A stretch of 64,000 nt of DNA, taken from NCBI RefSeq assembly GCF_000746085.1, contig NZ_JQKO01000018.1, positions 1 through 64,000 of the forward strand, given 5' to 3'. Positions 1 through 8,956 of this stretch are shown here, in pieces (within the stretch, counting starts at the first letter, position 1; each line of letters begins with the position of its first letter). The notes under the pieces were generated by a model. That model worked only from the letters and a program-made list of their open reading frames with translations. It was not told the DNA's origin and did no database searches. Position numbers and translations under genes: made by a program. The DNA comes from Methylocapsa aurea. Lineage in GTDB: Bacteria; Pseudomonadota; Alphaproteobacteria; Rhizobiales; Beijerinckiaceae.

Positions 1-237
1 CGCCGTCCGCTTCTGCTTGCGCGATTTGACTGCTTCCTGCCGCAGCCAACCCGCCAGCTTCTCGGCGAATGGGTCCAATTTGCTTGGCCGATCGGGAACC
101 TTGAACTTTGGCTCAACCGCGTCCGCCCGCAGGTATTTGCGGATCGTGTTCCGGGACAATCCCGTCCGCCGCTCGATCTCCCGGATCGGGACGTCCTGCC
201 GGAAATGCCAGCGCCGGATTACGCTCAATAACGCCAT
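1..237 (-). CDS. istA: IS21-family transposase IstA, N-terminal part
   Basis: The first 79 residues of an IS21 transposase read from an ATG at 237. The protein begins MALLSVIRRWHFRQDVPIRE, followed by ERRTGLSRNTIRKYL, the helix-turn-helix that IstA uses to bind the element's ends. The DDE catalytic core lies beyond the window edge. IstA carries out strand cleavage and transfer together with the IstB ATPase, which is normally downstream and is not visible here. The start is fixed by the conserved MALL opening. Confidence 0.8.
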   Translation of the reverse strand, partial: MALLSVIRRWHFRQDVPIREIERRTGLSRNTIRKYLRADAVEPKFKVPDRPSKLDPFAEKLAGWLRQEAVKSRKQKRTA

Positions 238-349
238 GTCGATCACTCCTGGATCCCCCGACAAATCAGCCAGGGGGAGGTCAAAACATGGGTCAGTTCT
301 CAGTGAAAAACTCTGGCCTTCCAGGGTCACATCTCAGTGGAAATCAACA
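1..349 (-). mobile_element. IS21-family insertion sequence, left end (partial)
   Basis: The window opens inside an IS21-type element. On the minus strand the outer end reads TGTTGATTTCCACTGAGATG from 349 inward. A second related block containing CAGTTCTCAGTGAAAAA lies at about 291-311. Such multiple terminal repeats with TGA/CAGTG cores are characteristic of IS21-family ends, where they serve as transposase binding sites. The istA start lies inside. The other end is outside the window. The element abuts a phage remnant and may have truncated it. Confidence 0.75.
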
Positions 350-530
350 CCTTGAGCATTCGCGTCCCGAGCGTCATGCGGGGCATTTCCGAACAAAGCC
401 GCTTTTGGCCCGCGGCCAACGATGACCGGCCGGTAAATGTCTGCGGGCCGGCCTGATTTGGGCCTGCCCGCGAGTTACCAAGGTGTTGGAAGCTGCAGAC
501 CGAACCGGCCAAACCGAATATTGCGCGGAG

Positions 531-1883
531 CTATTCTGGCAGCGGCACATAGCCCCCAGCCGTGAGCGCCATAGGCGCATTGGCCGACTCTTCCGGCAGC
601 GGCGGGCGGCCGAGCGCGGCGCGGGCCTCGTTAATGGTCAAGATGCCTTTCGACGTATAGTTCGAAAGGATGGTCTCCTGTGTCAACGGATCGGATTCAC
701 GGCCCGGCGTCCAGATGAATTCAAGGTCGGCCGCATCGAATTCGCTCGCCAGAATGTCGTCGATGAGCCCTTTGGCCCAGGATAGGATGGGCGCCAGTCC
801 CTCTTCCTCCGCAAGCTCTTTTTGGGTCTCGACCGTGGACCGATTCATCGTCTGCGTAAGCGCCTGCGGCGAGATTGAGAAGGCGAAACAGACGATCCGC
901 GCAAGCCACTCATCAAAGGGGCTCTTGAGTTCCGGCTCCTTGGTCTGAATGAAGGTCTTCGCCACACCGCCAGGAACGAATTTCGCCCGGCGCCGGCGTG
1001 CAAGGTCGCCATCGAAATAGGCGTCCCAATATTTCTGGTAAGAGGCGATCTGATCGGGCGTCCAGTTTTCCGGCACGCCAATTAAGCTATCGGGAATATT
1101 GCCCTCAGAAAAATAGTCGAGCAGGAACATCTGCCGGCGCAGCGCGATATTCACCGTCGTGACGATCTGTTCGACGGGACCATATCCGTAGACACGGTTC
1201 ACTCGCAGATTGCGCGGCCGGTAGATCAAGTCCCGCATCGAATAATCGATGGCCGGACACCCTTTCAGAATCTGCTGATAGGCCACCGGATAGACAAGTT
1301 GGCCGGCCTCCATATAGGGCTGCGGCGTGCGGCCCCAGGCATCGATGATAGGCTTGATCGTCGCTCCATCGATCGGCAGAAGCGCCTTGAGGCGTCCGGC
1401 GCGATCCCGACTCATATAGAGCGCGGCGGCGTCGGTGACAAAAACCTCTTCGAGCAACAGCCGAAGCCAGTCAGCGAAGCAATGGTTGCCGTCGGGCCGC
1501 GCGAAGAAGGCTTTCACCGCGGCGACGCGCTCTGCATCAACAGCGGAGCCCGCCTTGTCGCGCGCTGCGATGGTCCAGGTTTGGCCGGCGGCCTGATCCT
1601 TGCGCGTCTCGATGACGATGCGCAGAAGATCGTAACCATCCGCGAGCCCACGCAAAGTCGTGAAGGTGACGGGCTCATAGGGTCGGGCGAGCGTCGAGAG
1701 ATTATAGCCCGAAGGATAGTCCCATTGCCGACCCATGCTTTCGGGCGGCGCAATCGGCGTCATGGGCGTCAAGGGGCCGAACCAGTTCGCCGCTTCGCCC
1801 GCTCTTGTTGCGCTCTCGAAGCTTATATTGACCTGATAGGGACTTAGCGACCAGCTTCTCTGCCCTGTGCTACGATCGGCCAT
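531..1883 (-). CDS. Phage portal protein
   Basis: A 450-residue protein resembling tailed-phage portal proteins, the ring through which DNA enters the capsid. Family-like features are the opening that leads to a Tyr-Asp-Leu-Leu-Arg stretch (residues about 80-90), the segment RQMFLLDYFSEGNIPDSLIG, the sequence VCFAFSISPQALTQTMNRST, and a C-terminal region ending in PLPEESAN...PLPE. It lies 66 bp downstream of a large-terminase gene on the same strand, the usual terminase-portal order. The next expected genes (protease, capsid) are missing, because the sequence reaches an IS21 end within about 180 bp. It is therefore probably a decayed prophage or a gene-transfer-agent-like remnant. The reading frame is intact. 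Function is inferred from the family. Confidence 0.8.
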   Translation of the reverse strand: MADRSTGQRSWSLSPYQVNISFESATRAGEAANWFGPLTPMTPIAPPESMGRQWDYPSGYNLSTLARPYEPVTFTTLRGLADGYDLLRIVIETRKDQAAGQTWTIAARDKAGSAVDAERVAAVKAFFARPDGNHCFADWLRLLLEEVFVTDAAALYMSRDRAGRLKALLPIDGATIKPIIDAWGRTPQPYMEAGQLVYPVAYQQILKGCPAIDYSMRDLIYRPRNLRVNRVYGYGPVEQIVTTVNIALRRQMFLLDYFSEGNIPDSLIGVPENWTPDQIASYQKYWDAYFDGDLARRRRAKFVPGGVAKTFIQTKEPELKSPFDEWLARIVCFAFSISPQALTQTMNRSTVETQKELAEEEGLAPILSWAKGLIDDILASEFDAADLEFIWTPGRESDPLTQETILSNYTSKGILTINEARAALGRPPLPEESANAPMALTAGGYVPLPE

Positions 1884-1949
1884 GCTGCATCCTTCGCGTA
1901 TCCAGATTGATTAGCTGCGTACAGCGCCCCCATAGGGTCGAGGCTTGCA

Positions 1950-3257
1950 TCACGCACCGTTGCGGCCTTCGGCTTCGCGGCGGTAGAATTCAATAATGCC
2001 CGTGCCATCGTCATTACCGAAAAGATGCGTCAACGCCCAGATCGCGGCGTCCGCGTGATCAGGGCTGCCTCCGCCGCCATAGCCAGCGGCGGAAAACCCG
2101 CAGAGCTGATCCTCGAGTTTGCCGAAGCGGCCGGCGTGGTGGATCTGCCCTTGCGCATAGCGCACCGAAATCGGCTCAGCTCGGACCGCCTTGCCGCGAC
2201 TCGCGGTGACGAGGCGCACCGGCACGTTTTGGTCCGCGGCCTTGATGGTCGCCCGAACCATTTCGCCGCCGAAATTGCTTTCCGCCACAATGCAGTCCGC
2301 CCGATATTCATGAAAGGCGATAACCGCGCGCCGGCCCCAAACCACCGGCGCCTCGCGGCAGGAGCGATCGGCGAGGATGTAGCCATCGCCGTCAAATCCT
2401 TTCGCAGCGACGATGATCCCGATCTCATCCGCGCCAAGATCGTCGCGACCCGCCGCCCCCGACGGATCGACCGCGACAACCACCGCGGCGCGACTGCGTT
2501 CCGGAATATCCTCCAACGCGCAACGGTTGGCCTCAATCGCCTGATAGTTCCAAAGCGCGCCATCGACCTCGTCGACATAGACGCCTTCATAAAAGCGCTT
2601 GCGCTGCTTTTCTGGAAGATTGGCGAGACTGTTCAAGAACTCCGCCGAAAGATTTGCGATATTGTCCGGCGGATTCAAGAACGCCCGCCGATAGCTTTGC
2701 GGATCCTTGAGCGGCTGCAATGAAATCGGATCGCGTTTGTCGCCGAAGAGGACATTTGTCCAATGAGTCTTGCCAACCGGATTAAGGTCGACGAAAGCCT
2801 GTTGGCGGAGGTTGGGCGCGACTTGCGCCAGTCGCGTAAAGGCGATCAGCGCCGACGAATACGGGATTTGCGATGCTTCATTCAGGAACACGGTCGAATA
2901 TTCTAGCCCAAGAATTTTTTCCACCCTATCCTTGTCGTCAAGACCGCCAATCCAAATTCGGGAGCCGTTCGAAAGCTCAAAAAAGCCGTCCTGACGCCGC
3001 TCCTTCAACAGCGCATCAGGAAAGCAGTGACGCATGACTTGAGGAAGGGTATCGAGGGCGATCGAGGCGCGCGCCGCATTGGCGTGGAAGCGCAAGATAG
3101 CATGGCGAGATCCCCCGGCTTGAAGCGCGCGCATGACTATGGCGCGGACAATGAGAAAGGTCTTTCCCGAGCGCGTGCCGCCGGCAAGACAGGTGTAACG
3201 CTGCGTCCCCTCCAGAAGGCGGCGCGCCGCATCCTGGCCTGCGCTGAATGTCGCCAT
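1950..3257 (-). CDS. Phage terminase large subunit
   Basis: A 435-residue DNA-packaging motor protein. The Walker A motif GGTRSGKT is at residues 26-33 and a Walker B-like STVFLNEAS at about 121-129, both in the N-terminal ATPase. The C-terminal RNaseH-like nuclease begins at VAVDPSG (about residue 268), which carries the first acidic metal ligand, and continues to HADAAIWALTHLFG, which carries a late aspartate. Length is normal for the family. No small terminase or other head gene lies upstream. The gene is followed directly by the portal gene on the same strand. The two look intact in an otherwise missing phage, so packaging is unlikely to work unless the rest is elsewhere in the genome. 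Confidence 0.88.
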   Translation of the reverse strand: MATFSAGQDAARRLLEGTQRYTCLAGGTRSGKTFLIVRAIVMRALQAGGSRHAILRFHANAARASIALDTLPQVMRHCFPDALLKERRQDGFFELSNGSRIWIGGLDDKDRVEKILGLEYSTVFLNEASQIPYSSALIAFTRLAQVAPNLRQQAFVDLNPVGKTHWTNVLFGDKRDPISLQPLKDPQSYRRAFLNPPDNIANLSAEFLNSLANLPEKQRKRFYEGVYVDEVDGALWNYQAIEANRCALEDIPERSRAAVVVAVDPSGAAGRDDLGADEIGIIVAAKGFDGDGYILADRSCREAPVVWGRRAVIAFHEYRADCIVAESNFGGEMVRATIKAADQNVPVRLVTASRGKAVRAEPISVRYAQGQIHHAGRFGKLEDQLCGFSAAGYGGGGSPDHADAAIWALTHLFGNDDGTGIIEFYRREAEGRNGA

Positions 3258-3480
3258 GCACGGTCCTGTTTATGATGATGACTAACGGCGAGTCGAAGCC
3301 TCTGTTCCTATAGAGATTCTTACTTCAATGGTCGGTCGGAATGGCGAAAGCTCTTTCGGCGAATTTGCGGGGAGGCTGCGGCCGTTCAGAGTCCAAAGGA
3401 CGCGAGCGCCATAAGCCCGGCGAGTTTAGCGCGCGCGGCCTCAGGCTTGGAGCGTATCAGAAAATATGAAAGAACGGCGC

Positions 3481-4215
3481 AATTCGCGCACTGCATACGC
3501 GCATATAGCGTTCACAATTCGTTGCAAGTCAACGCATCCAAACCGCGCCAATTTGCGCATTCTTACAAGATCGACAGCAGCATTCTTACAAAATCGGCGA
3601 AGGCGATCCACAAGCGCGCCGCTCGATCGTATCGTGGACATGAAGGACTGGTGAAGCCAGCGCGCAGGCTGCTTTGCTTGGGCCCCTGATCCTATTCTCC
3701 GATCATCCGGCGCCGACGTCTTTGATCGCGCCATGCGACCACAGGGTTCGTCAGTGAGCGCTGCCGTTGACGATGCAAGGGGTGAGAAGCAAGTGCGCAA
3801 TTCGCGCACTGCATACGCGCATATAGCGCTCGCAATCTATTGCAAGTCAACGCGTCAAAGCGACATCGATTTACGCATTCGTACAAGATTGCAAGTAGCG
3901 ATTTCGATATTAGCAAAAAGGACCCAGAAGCCCGCCGTCCGAAACCATCATGGACAGGAAGGGGCCGGTAGAACCCATGCGCAGATTGGCTGGCTACGCG
4001 TCGGCGACGCTATGCTCCTATCAGCTTGAGCCGACGCTTCAGAGGCGCGCCGCAAAGCAAATTGGCCGCTCAGCGAGCGTAGGCATTGATGATGATGCAC
4101 AGGGCGAAGCAAGCGCGCAGTTCGCGCACTGCATACGCGCATATAGCGCTCACAATTCGTTGCTAGTCAACATGGACGGCCCATACATATTCGCGCATTT
4201 ACACCGCTCGCGAGA
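3481..4215. repeat. Three-copy direct repeat with a period of about 320 bp
   Basis: The block TTCGCGCACTGCATACGCGC followed by ATATAGCG, then TTGCAAGTCAAC (TTGCTAGTCAAC in copy 3), occurs with its first base at 3481, 3799 and 4119. Spacings are 318 and 320 bp. Similarity continues for about 100 bp per copy (a following CGCATTCTTACAAGA-like block in the first two). It is weaker farther on: a GGACAtGAAGG / GGACAGGAAGG segment about 160 bp after each start. All three lie on the same strand in a 1-kb gene-free stretch upstream of the TPR protein. Frame is not conserved, so these are unlikely to be coding. Possible roles are a repeated regulator site, a small RNA family or a decayed tandem duplication. 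Confidence 0.75.
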
Positions 4216-4339
4216 GCAAAACTCTGTTCGCTTTCGCCAGCGCATTCTTATGCCGCTTGCAGCGCATTTTTGAGCATAGGGCGGCGGGTCCCGCACGGTT
4301 TACAGCCTCGCGTAAGTTTCTTGTCATCTGATACCGACG

Positions 4340-6313
4340 ATGCAAACAATCGCCAATTCAATCATGCTCGCAAGACGGCAGGCCGACGTGACTCAGAACA
4401 TCAACACTGCCATCGATCAGGCTATCGCCTGCCTCAATGCCGGTGCGGTCGGCGACGCGCTCGCCCGCCTACGCATGTTCAATGCCAAGCGCGAGACAAG
4501 CCCGGTCAGATCGAACCTCATCGGGCTGATTTATTTGAGCGCCAAGAACAGTCTGGATGCGCTCGATTGGTTTGAGCAGGCCGTGCGACTCGATCCCGCC
4601 TATCCAGAGACCTTGTCGAATCGCGGCGTCACCCTGCAAGAGCTCGGCCGCGGCGCGGAGGCCCTTGCTTCCTATGAGGCGGCATTGCGCCTTGGTCTGG
4701 CCGATCCGGCGCTCTTCTACAATCGCGGCAATTTGCTGCGCGAAGCCGGGCGCCTTGAGGAGGCGATTGCATCCTTCGACATGGCCCTGAAGCTCAATCC
4801 CACCTATGTGGAGGCTTTCCGGGTTGGCGGAATGATTCTGCGCGATCTGGGCCGGCCGCAGGCGGCGCTAGAATTCTTCGATGAGGCCATCAGGCTCCAG
4901 CCAGCCTTTATCGACGCCCTGCTCGATCGAGGCAATCTTCTGCAAGAACTCGATCGATCCGAGGAGGCAGTCGCCTGCTACGACGCTGCGCTGGCGAAAG
5001 AGCCGCGCCATGCCGGCCTCTTGAACAATCGCGGTTCGGCCCTGCATGCCATAGGGCGCTTGCAGGAAGCCCTTGCGGACTTCGACGCGGCTTTGCAGTT
5101 AAGTCCCTATGTTCCTCAAGCCTGGTTCAATCGCGGCAGTCTTCTCCTGACGCTCGAACGCCCCGAGGCAGCGCTTGTCTCCTATGATAGAGCCTTATCG
5201 CTTCGACCTCGTCATGTCGAAACTCTCTGCGGTCGCGCCATAGCGCTCAAGCAGCTGGGTCGCTTTGACGACGCCCTGGCCAGTTTCGAAGCGGCCTTGA
5301 AGGAAGATCCGACATCCGCGCATGTCAAGAACAACAAGGCGGTCTTGCTACTCCTCGGCGGTAAACTGGAGGAGGGCTGGGATCTCTATGAATATCGCTG
5401 GATCCTTGGTCAAACGCCCAAGCATGCGTTGAAACTTCCGATACCGGAATGGAATGGAGAACCGCTCGCCGGCCGAAGCATCATCGTGCTCGACGAACAA
5501 GGCCTCGGCGATGCGATTCAATTTGCGCGCTACTTGTTGATCTTGGGCGAGCAGGGAGCCGAGATCACCTTTTGTTGTCGCGGCGGACTGCATCGGCTGT
5601 TCAAGGGACTGGAGCAGCCGGTCCGGCTGGTCGATCGTTTCGACCCACTGGAGCATTATGATTACCAGATCGCTCTCTCCAGCCTGCCGCGCGCGTTCAA
5701 AACGCGGCTCGATTCCATCCCTACGCGCGCTTCATATCTTCGCGCTGAAGAGCCCCTCGCGCAAAAATGGGCGGCGCGGATCGGATCGCCTGGCTTCAAG
5801 ATCGGCATTTGCTGGCGCGGCAACGCCAATATCAAGGGCGACCCCGCCCGCTCGATCCCGCTGGCTTGCTTCGCGCCGCTCGCCGAAATAGACGGCGTGC
5901 GGCTGATCAGCATCCAAAAAGGGGGCGACGAAAGCCTGGGCGATGATCCCGCGTTCTTCCCCAGGTGCGAAAACTTGGGTGGGAATTTTGACGCTGGCGC
6001 GGACCATTTCATCGATGCCGCAGCGGCTATGCAGAGCCTCGACTTGGTCGTCACCTGCGACACATCGATCGCTCATCTCGCGGGCGCGCTAGGCCGTCCA
6101 GTCTGGGTTGTCCTGAAGCGCGCGGCTGACTGGCGCTGGCTCCTCGATCGCGAGGATTCCCCTTGGTATCCATCAATGCGTCTGTTTCGGCAAAACCGGC
6201 GCGGCGATTGGCCCGAGGTTTTCGGCCGCATCGCTCAGGCCTTGCAGGCCCAAACCGAAGGCGCGAGGCTCCCTGAAGGCCGGCCTTCAAGCAACCTCAC
6301 GACGATGCCTTGA
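4340..6313 (+). CDS. TPR-repeat protein with C-terminal glycosyltransferase-like domain
   Basis: A 657-residue protein. Residues about 30-340 are eight or nine tetratricopeptide repeats with the usual pattern (for example NRGVTLQELGRGAEALASYE, NRGNLLREAGRLEEAIASFD), a protein-interaction scaffold. The C-terminal half resembles the GT9/GT41-like fold found in bacterial TPR-glycosyltransferase fusions: GLGDAIQFARYL, then GICWRGNANIKGD...RSIPL, and the nucleotide-sugar-site-like segment CDTSIAHLAGALGRPVWV. Such proteins are often annotated as TPR-containing glycosyltransferase-like and may modify surface or protein targets; no substrate can be read here. The start at 4340 is the first ATG in frame; 4364 is an alternative. 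The gene stands alone, downstream of the 320-bp repeats. Confidence 0.8.
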   Translation: MQTIANSIMLARRQADVTQNINTAIDQAIACLNAGAVGDALARLRMFNAKRETSPVRSNLIGLIYLSAKNSLDALDWFEQAVRLDPAYPETLSNRGVTLQELGRGAEALASYEAALRLGLADPALFYNRGNLLREAGRLEEAIASFDMALKLNPTYVEAFRVGGMILRDLGRPQAALEFFDEAIRLQPAFIDALLDRGNLLQELDRSEEAVACYDAALAKEPRHAGLLNNRGSALHAIGRLQEALADFDAALQLSPYVPQAWFNRGSLLLTLERPEAALVSYDRALSLRPRHVETLCGRAIALKQLGRFDDALASFEAALKEDPTSAHVKNNKAVLLLLGGKLEEGWDLYEYRWILGQTPKHALKLPIPEWNGEPLAGRSIIVLDEQGLGDAIQFARYLLILGEQGAEITFCCRGGLHRLFKGLEQPVRLVDRFDPLEHYDYQIALSSLPRAFKTRLDSIPTRASYLRAEEPLAQKWAARIGSPGFKIGICWRGNANIKGDPARSIPLACFAPLAEIDGVRLISIQKGGDESLGDDPAFFPRCENLGGNFDAGADHFIDAAAAMQSLDLVVTCDTSIAHLAGALGRPVWVVLKRAADWRWLLDREDSPWYPSMRLFRQNRRGDWPEVFGRIAQALQAQTEGARLPEGRPSSNLTTMP

Positions 6314-6415
6314 AGTTCGCGATCCGCCGAATATCGCCAACCATGCTGAATATGCGGCTCGAGTCTTGGCGCGATTTACCCAACAACGAAGGCCTCTTCC
6401 GGATAGGCTCCAGCG

Positions 6416-7189
6416 TCATTCTGGCCGATCGGCGGCCATGATGTAATTGATGTCCATGTCGCGCCAGAGCCGCCATTGATCGCTCAAGGGGTCAAACACG
6501 ACCCCCGTTTCGTCAATGATATGTAGCCCGGCGGCGCGCGACGCCTTGGCCAATTCCTGCGGCGTGACAAACTGGCTCCAGCGGTGGGTGCCCACGGGGG
6601 CCCAACGCAAGACATATTCGGCGCCGACGATCGCGAAGGCGAAACTTTTCAAGGTCCGGTTGAGCGTCGCCGCGACGAGGAGTCCGCCAGGCCGGACCAT
6701 CGCGCCCGCATGTTGGAGGAAGGCTGGAACATCGCGCACATGTTCGATGACCTCCATCGCCAGGACGACATCGAAGAGAGCGCCCTCGGCGCTAAGGTCC
6801 TCGGCGCTCGTACAAAGATACTCGATTGTAAGGTGGGCGCGCGCGGCATGGTCCCGCGCCACCGCGATATTGCCGCGCGCGGGATCGATCGAAGTCATCT
6901 GCGCCCCAAGTCGCGCCAGCGGCTCGGAGAGAATGCCGCCGCCGCACCCGATATCGAGGACCTTTAGTCCGCGCAGCGGCTCGGGCGCCCGGCGATCGCG
7001 CGGCTTGCCTTCGACCGGAAAATGACGGCAGAGCAAATCGCACAAATAGCTCAAACGGACCGGGTTGAACTTATGCAGGGCGCGCATGGGTCCGTCCGGA
7101 TTCCACCATTCGGCGCCGATCCGGTCGAACCTTTCCACTTCCTCTGGATCGATCGTCGTCCCGCGCCGGAGACTTTCCTGGCCGGCCAT
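6416..7189 (-). CDS. ubiG: Ubiquinone biosynthesis O-methyltransferase UbiG
   Basis: A 257-residue SAM-dependent methyltransferase that performs both O-methylations of ubiquinone biosynthesis. It has the family opening TIDPEEVERFDRIGAEWWNP, the motif I glycine-rich SAM site VLDIGCGGGILSEPLARLGA, the acidic post-motif (MTSIDPA) and AMEVIEHV. The C-terminal part has THRWSQFVTPQELAKASRAAG, typical of UbiG. Length is normal. It is divergent from lysC, with about 180 bp between the two starts. The ubiG/lysC/ptsP/prfA neighbourhood is common in Hyphomicrobiales. Confidence 0.95.
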   Translation of the reverse strand: MAGQESLRRGTTIDPEEVERFDRIGAEWWNPDGPMRALHKFNPVRLSYLCDLLCRHFPVEGKPRDRRAPEPLRGLKVLDIGCGGGILSEPLARLGAQMTSIDPARGNIAVARDHAARAHLTIEYLCTSAEDLSAEGALFDVVLAMEVIEHVRDVPAFLQHAGAMVRPGGLLVAATLNRTLKSFAFAIVGAEYVLRWAPVGTHRWSQFVTPQELAKASRAAGLHIIDETGVVFDPLSDQWRLWRDMDINYIMAADRPE

Positions 7190-7369
7190 GACTTGTATCC
7201 TTCCCGATGAGCAGGCTAAGGTGGCGCTGCTCCAAACCTCTTGACTTGCATTGCCGAGATTCGCATGTATACGCGCCGCAAGGGCGCGGCGCGAGCGATC
7301 TGGTCCCGGCCTCCACCATTTTCACAGAAGTTTCTCAAAATTTGCCCAGAGGGGGCCTTTTTCGACCCG

Positions 7370-8608
7370 ATGTCCCGTCTTGTGATGAAATTTGGCGGCA
7401 CCTCGGTCGCAGACATAGAGCGAATCCGCAACGTGGCAAGGCACGTCGAGCGCGAGCGCAAGGCGGGCAACGACATCGCTGTCGTGGTTTCCGCCATGTC
7501 GGGCAAGACCAATGAACTGGTCCGTTGGTGCGAGGAAGCCTCTGGGCTTTGCGACCAGCGCGAATATGACGCGGTCGTCGCCTCCGGCGAACAGGTGACC
7601 GCTGGCCTGCTGGCCATCGTCTTGCAGGAAATTGGGATCCCGGCGCGCTCGTGGCAAGGTTGGCAGGTCCCGATCCTGACGTCAAACTCGCATGGCTCCG
7701 CGCGGATCGCGCATGTCGAGGGCCGAGCGATCCTCGAAGGTTTTTCCGCCCGCGGCGAAGTTGCCGTCGTCGCTGGCTTTCAGGGCTTGAATAAGGAAAC
7801 CGGCCGAATTGCAACGCTTGGGCGCGGCGGCTCGGACACCAGCGCGGTGGCGATCGCGGCAGCGATCGGAGCCAGCCGCTGCGACATCTATACCGATGTC
7901 GACGGGGTCTATACCACCGATCCGCGCATCGTCCCAAAAGCGAAGCGCCTCGATCGCGTCGCCTTCGAGGAAATGCTGGAAATGGCCTCGCTTGGAGCCA
8001 AGGTTCTCCAGGTGCGCTCGGTCGAGCTCGCGATGGCGCACAAAGTCAAGACTTTCGTGCGCTCCTCATTCGACGATCCGCGGGACCCGAAACCAGGCAC
8101 CTTGATTTGCGACGAGGAGGATATCGTGGAGCAGCAGGTCGTCACCGGCATCGCATTTTCCAGGGACGAGGCGCAAATCACCTTGCGTCAGGTCGCCGAC
8201 CATCCAGGCGTCGCCGCCGCCATTTTCATGCCTCTCGCCGAGGCGAATATCAATGTGGACATGATCGTCCAGGTTGCATCCGAGGATTCGGGGGCGACAG
8301 ACATGACATTCACCGTCTCGACGGCGGATTTCGAGCGAACTAAGGCCATCCTGCAAAAGGCCCAGCCGCAAATCGGGTTCCAGAGCCTCAACGGGGCGAG
8401 CGATGTGGTGAAGATTTCGGCCATTGGCGTTGGCATGCGCAGCCACGCTGGAGTCGCGGCGCGCGCATTCAAGGCGCTTGCAGAAAAAGGCATCAATATC
8501 AGGGCGATAACGACATCTGAGATCAAATTCTCGGTTTTGATCGAGGCGGCCTACACAGAGCTGGCGGTCCGCACGCTGCACTCGCTTTACGGCTTGGATA
8601 AAGCCTGA
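7370..8608 (+). CDS. lysC: Aspartate kinase
   Basis: A 412-residue aspartokinase that phosphorylates aspartate in the first step of lysine, threonine and methionine synthesis. The N-terminal kinase motif KFGGTSVAD follows the initiator within a few residues. Further motifs are SAMSGKTNEL, the nucleotide/aspartate-site GRGGSDTSAVAIAAAIGA, and YTDVDGVYTTDPR. Two ACT regulatory domains fill the C-terminus (about residues 265-405), consistent with feedback control by lysine or threonine. The open frame extends upstream to 7241, but the conserved MSRLVMKFGGTS opening selects the ATG at 7370 and gives the normal length. Confidence 0.95.
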   Translation: MSRLVMKFGGTSVADIERIRNVARHVERERKAGNDIAVVVSAMSGKTNELVRWCEEASGLCDQREYDAVVASGEQVTAGLLAIVLQEIGIPARSWQGWQVPILTSNSHGSARIAHVEGRAILEGFSARGEVAVVAGFQGLNKETGRIATLGRGGSDTSAVAIAAAIGASRCDIYTDVDGVYTTDPRIVPKAKRLDRVAFEEMLEMASLGAKVLQVRSVELAMAHKVKTFVRSSFDDPRDPKPGTLICDEEDIVEQQVVTGIAFSRDEAQITLRQVADHPGVAAAIFMPLAEANINVDMIVQVASEDSGATDMTFTVSTADFERTKAILQKAQPQIGFQSLNGASDVVKISAIGVGMRSHAGVAARAFKALAEKGINIRAITTSEIKFSVLIEAAYTELAVRTLHSLYGLDKA

Positions 8609-8694
8609 CGCCAGTTGCGCCGCGAATTTTACGACGGAAGCTTCCGGGAAGCGGACCGTTCGGCGATGCTAAAATATGACACCATAAGACCTTG

Positions 8695-8800
8695 GAGCGA
8701 TTTCAACTTATGTTGAATTACCCTAGCCTTTATCTTTGCTTAATGCTTAGGCGCTGCCCCACCCAAAAAGCATAGTTCAACTGAAGTTGAAAATGCTCTA
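8695..8800. repeat. Palindromic intergenic repeat between lysC and ptsP
   Basis: GGAGCGATTTCAACTTATGT followed by TGAA at about 8694-8716 is mirrored by TTCAACTGAAGTTGAAAATG followed by CTCT at about 8777-8800. The two arms are inverted and about 60 bp apart. This is a REP/BIME-like dispersed element. The rest of the 348-bp lysC-ptsP gap shows no gene. Confidence 0.55.
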
Positions 8801-8956
8801 ATTTTCCTCATCACTCTTGCGGTCCGGAGTTTGCACTGGTTAAACGGGCGGAAGGCGAAAAAAGATCGAAGCCATCGGCCCGCGCTGCGCTCCCTTGGAC
8901 TTTCCGGCCTGCCAATGCAAGATTATGAGGCCTTCAGGCCTGAACAGGAAACGCCC

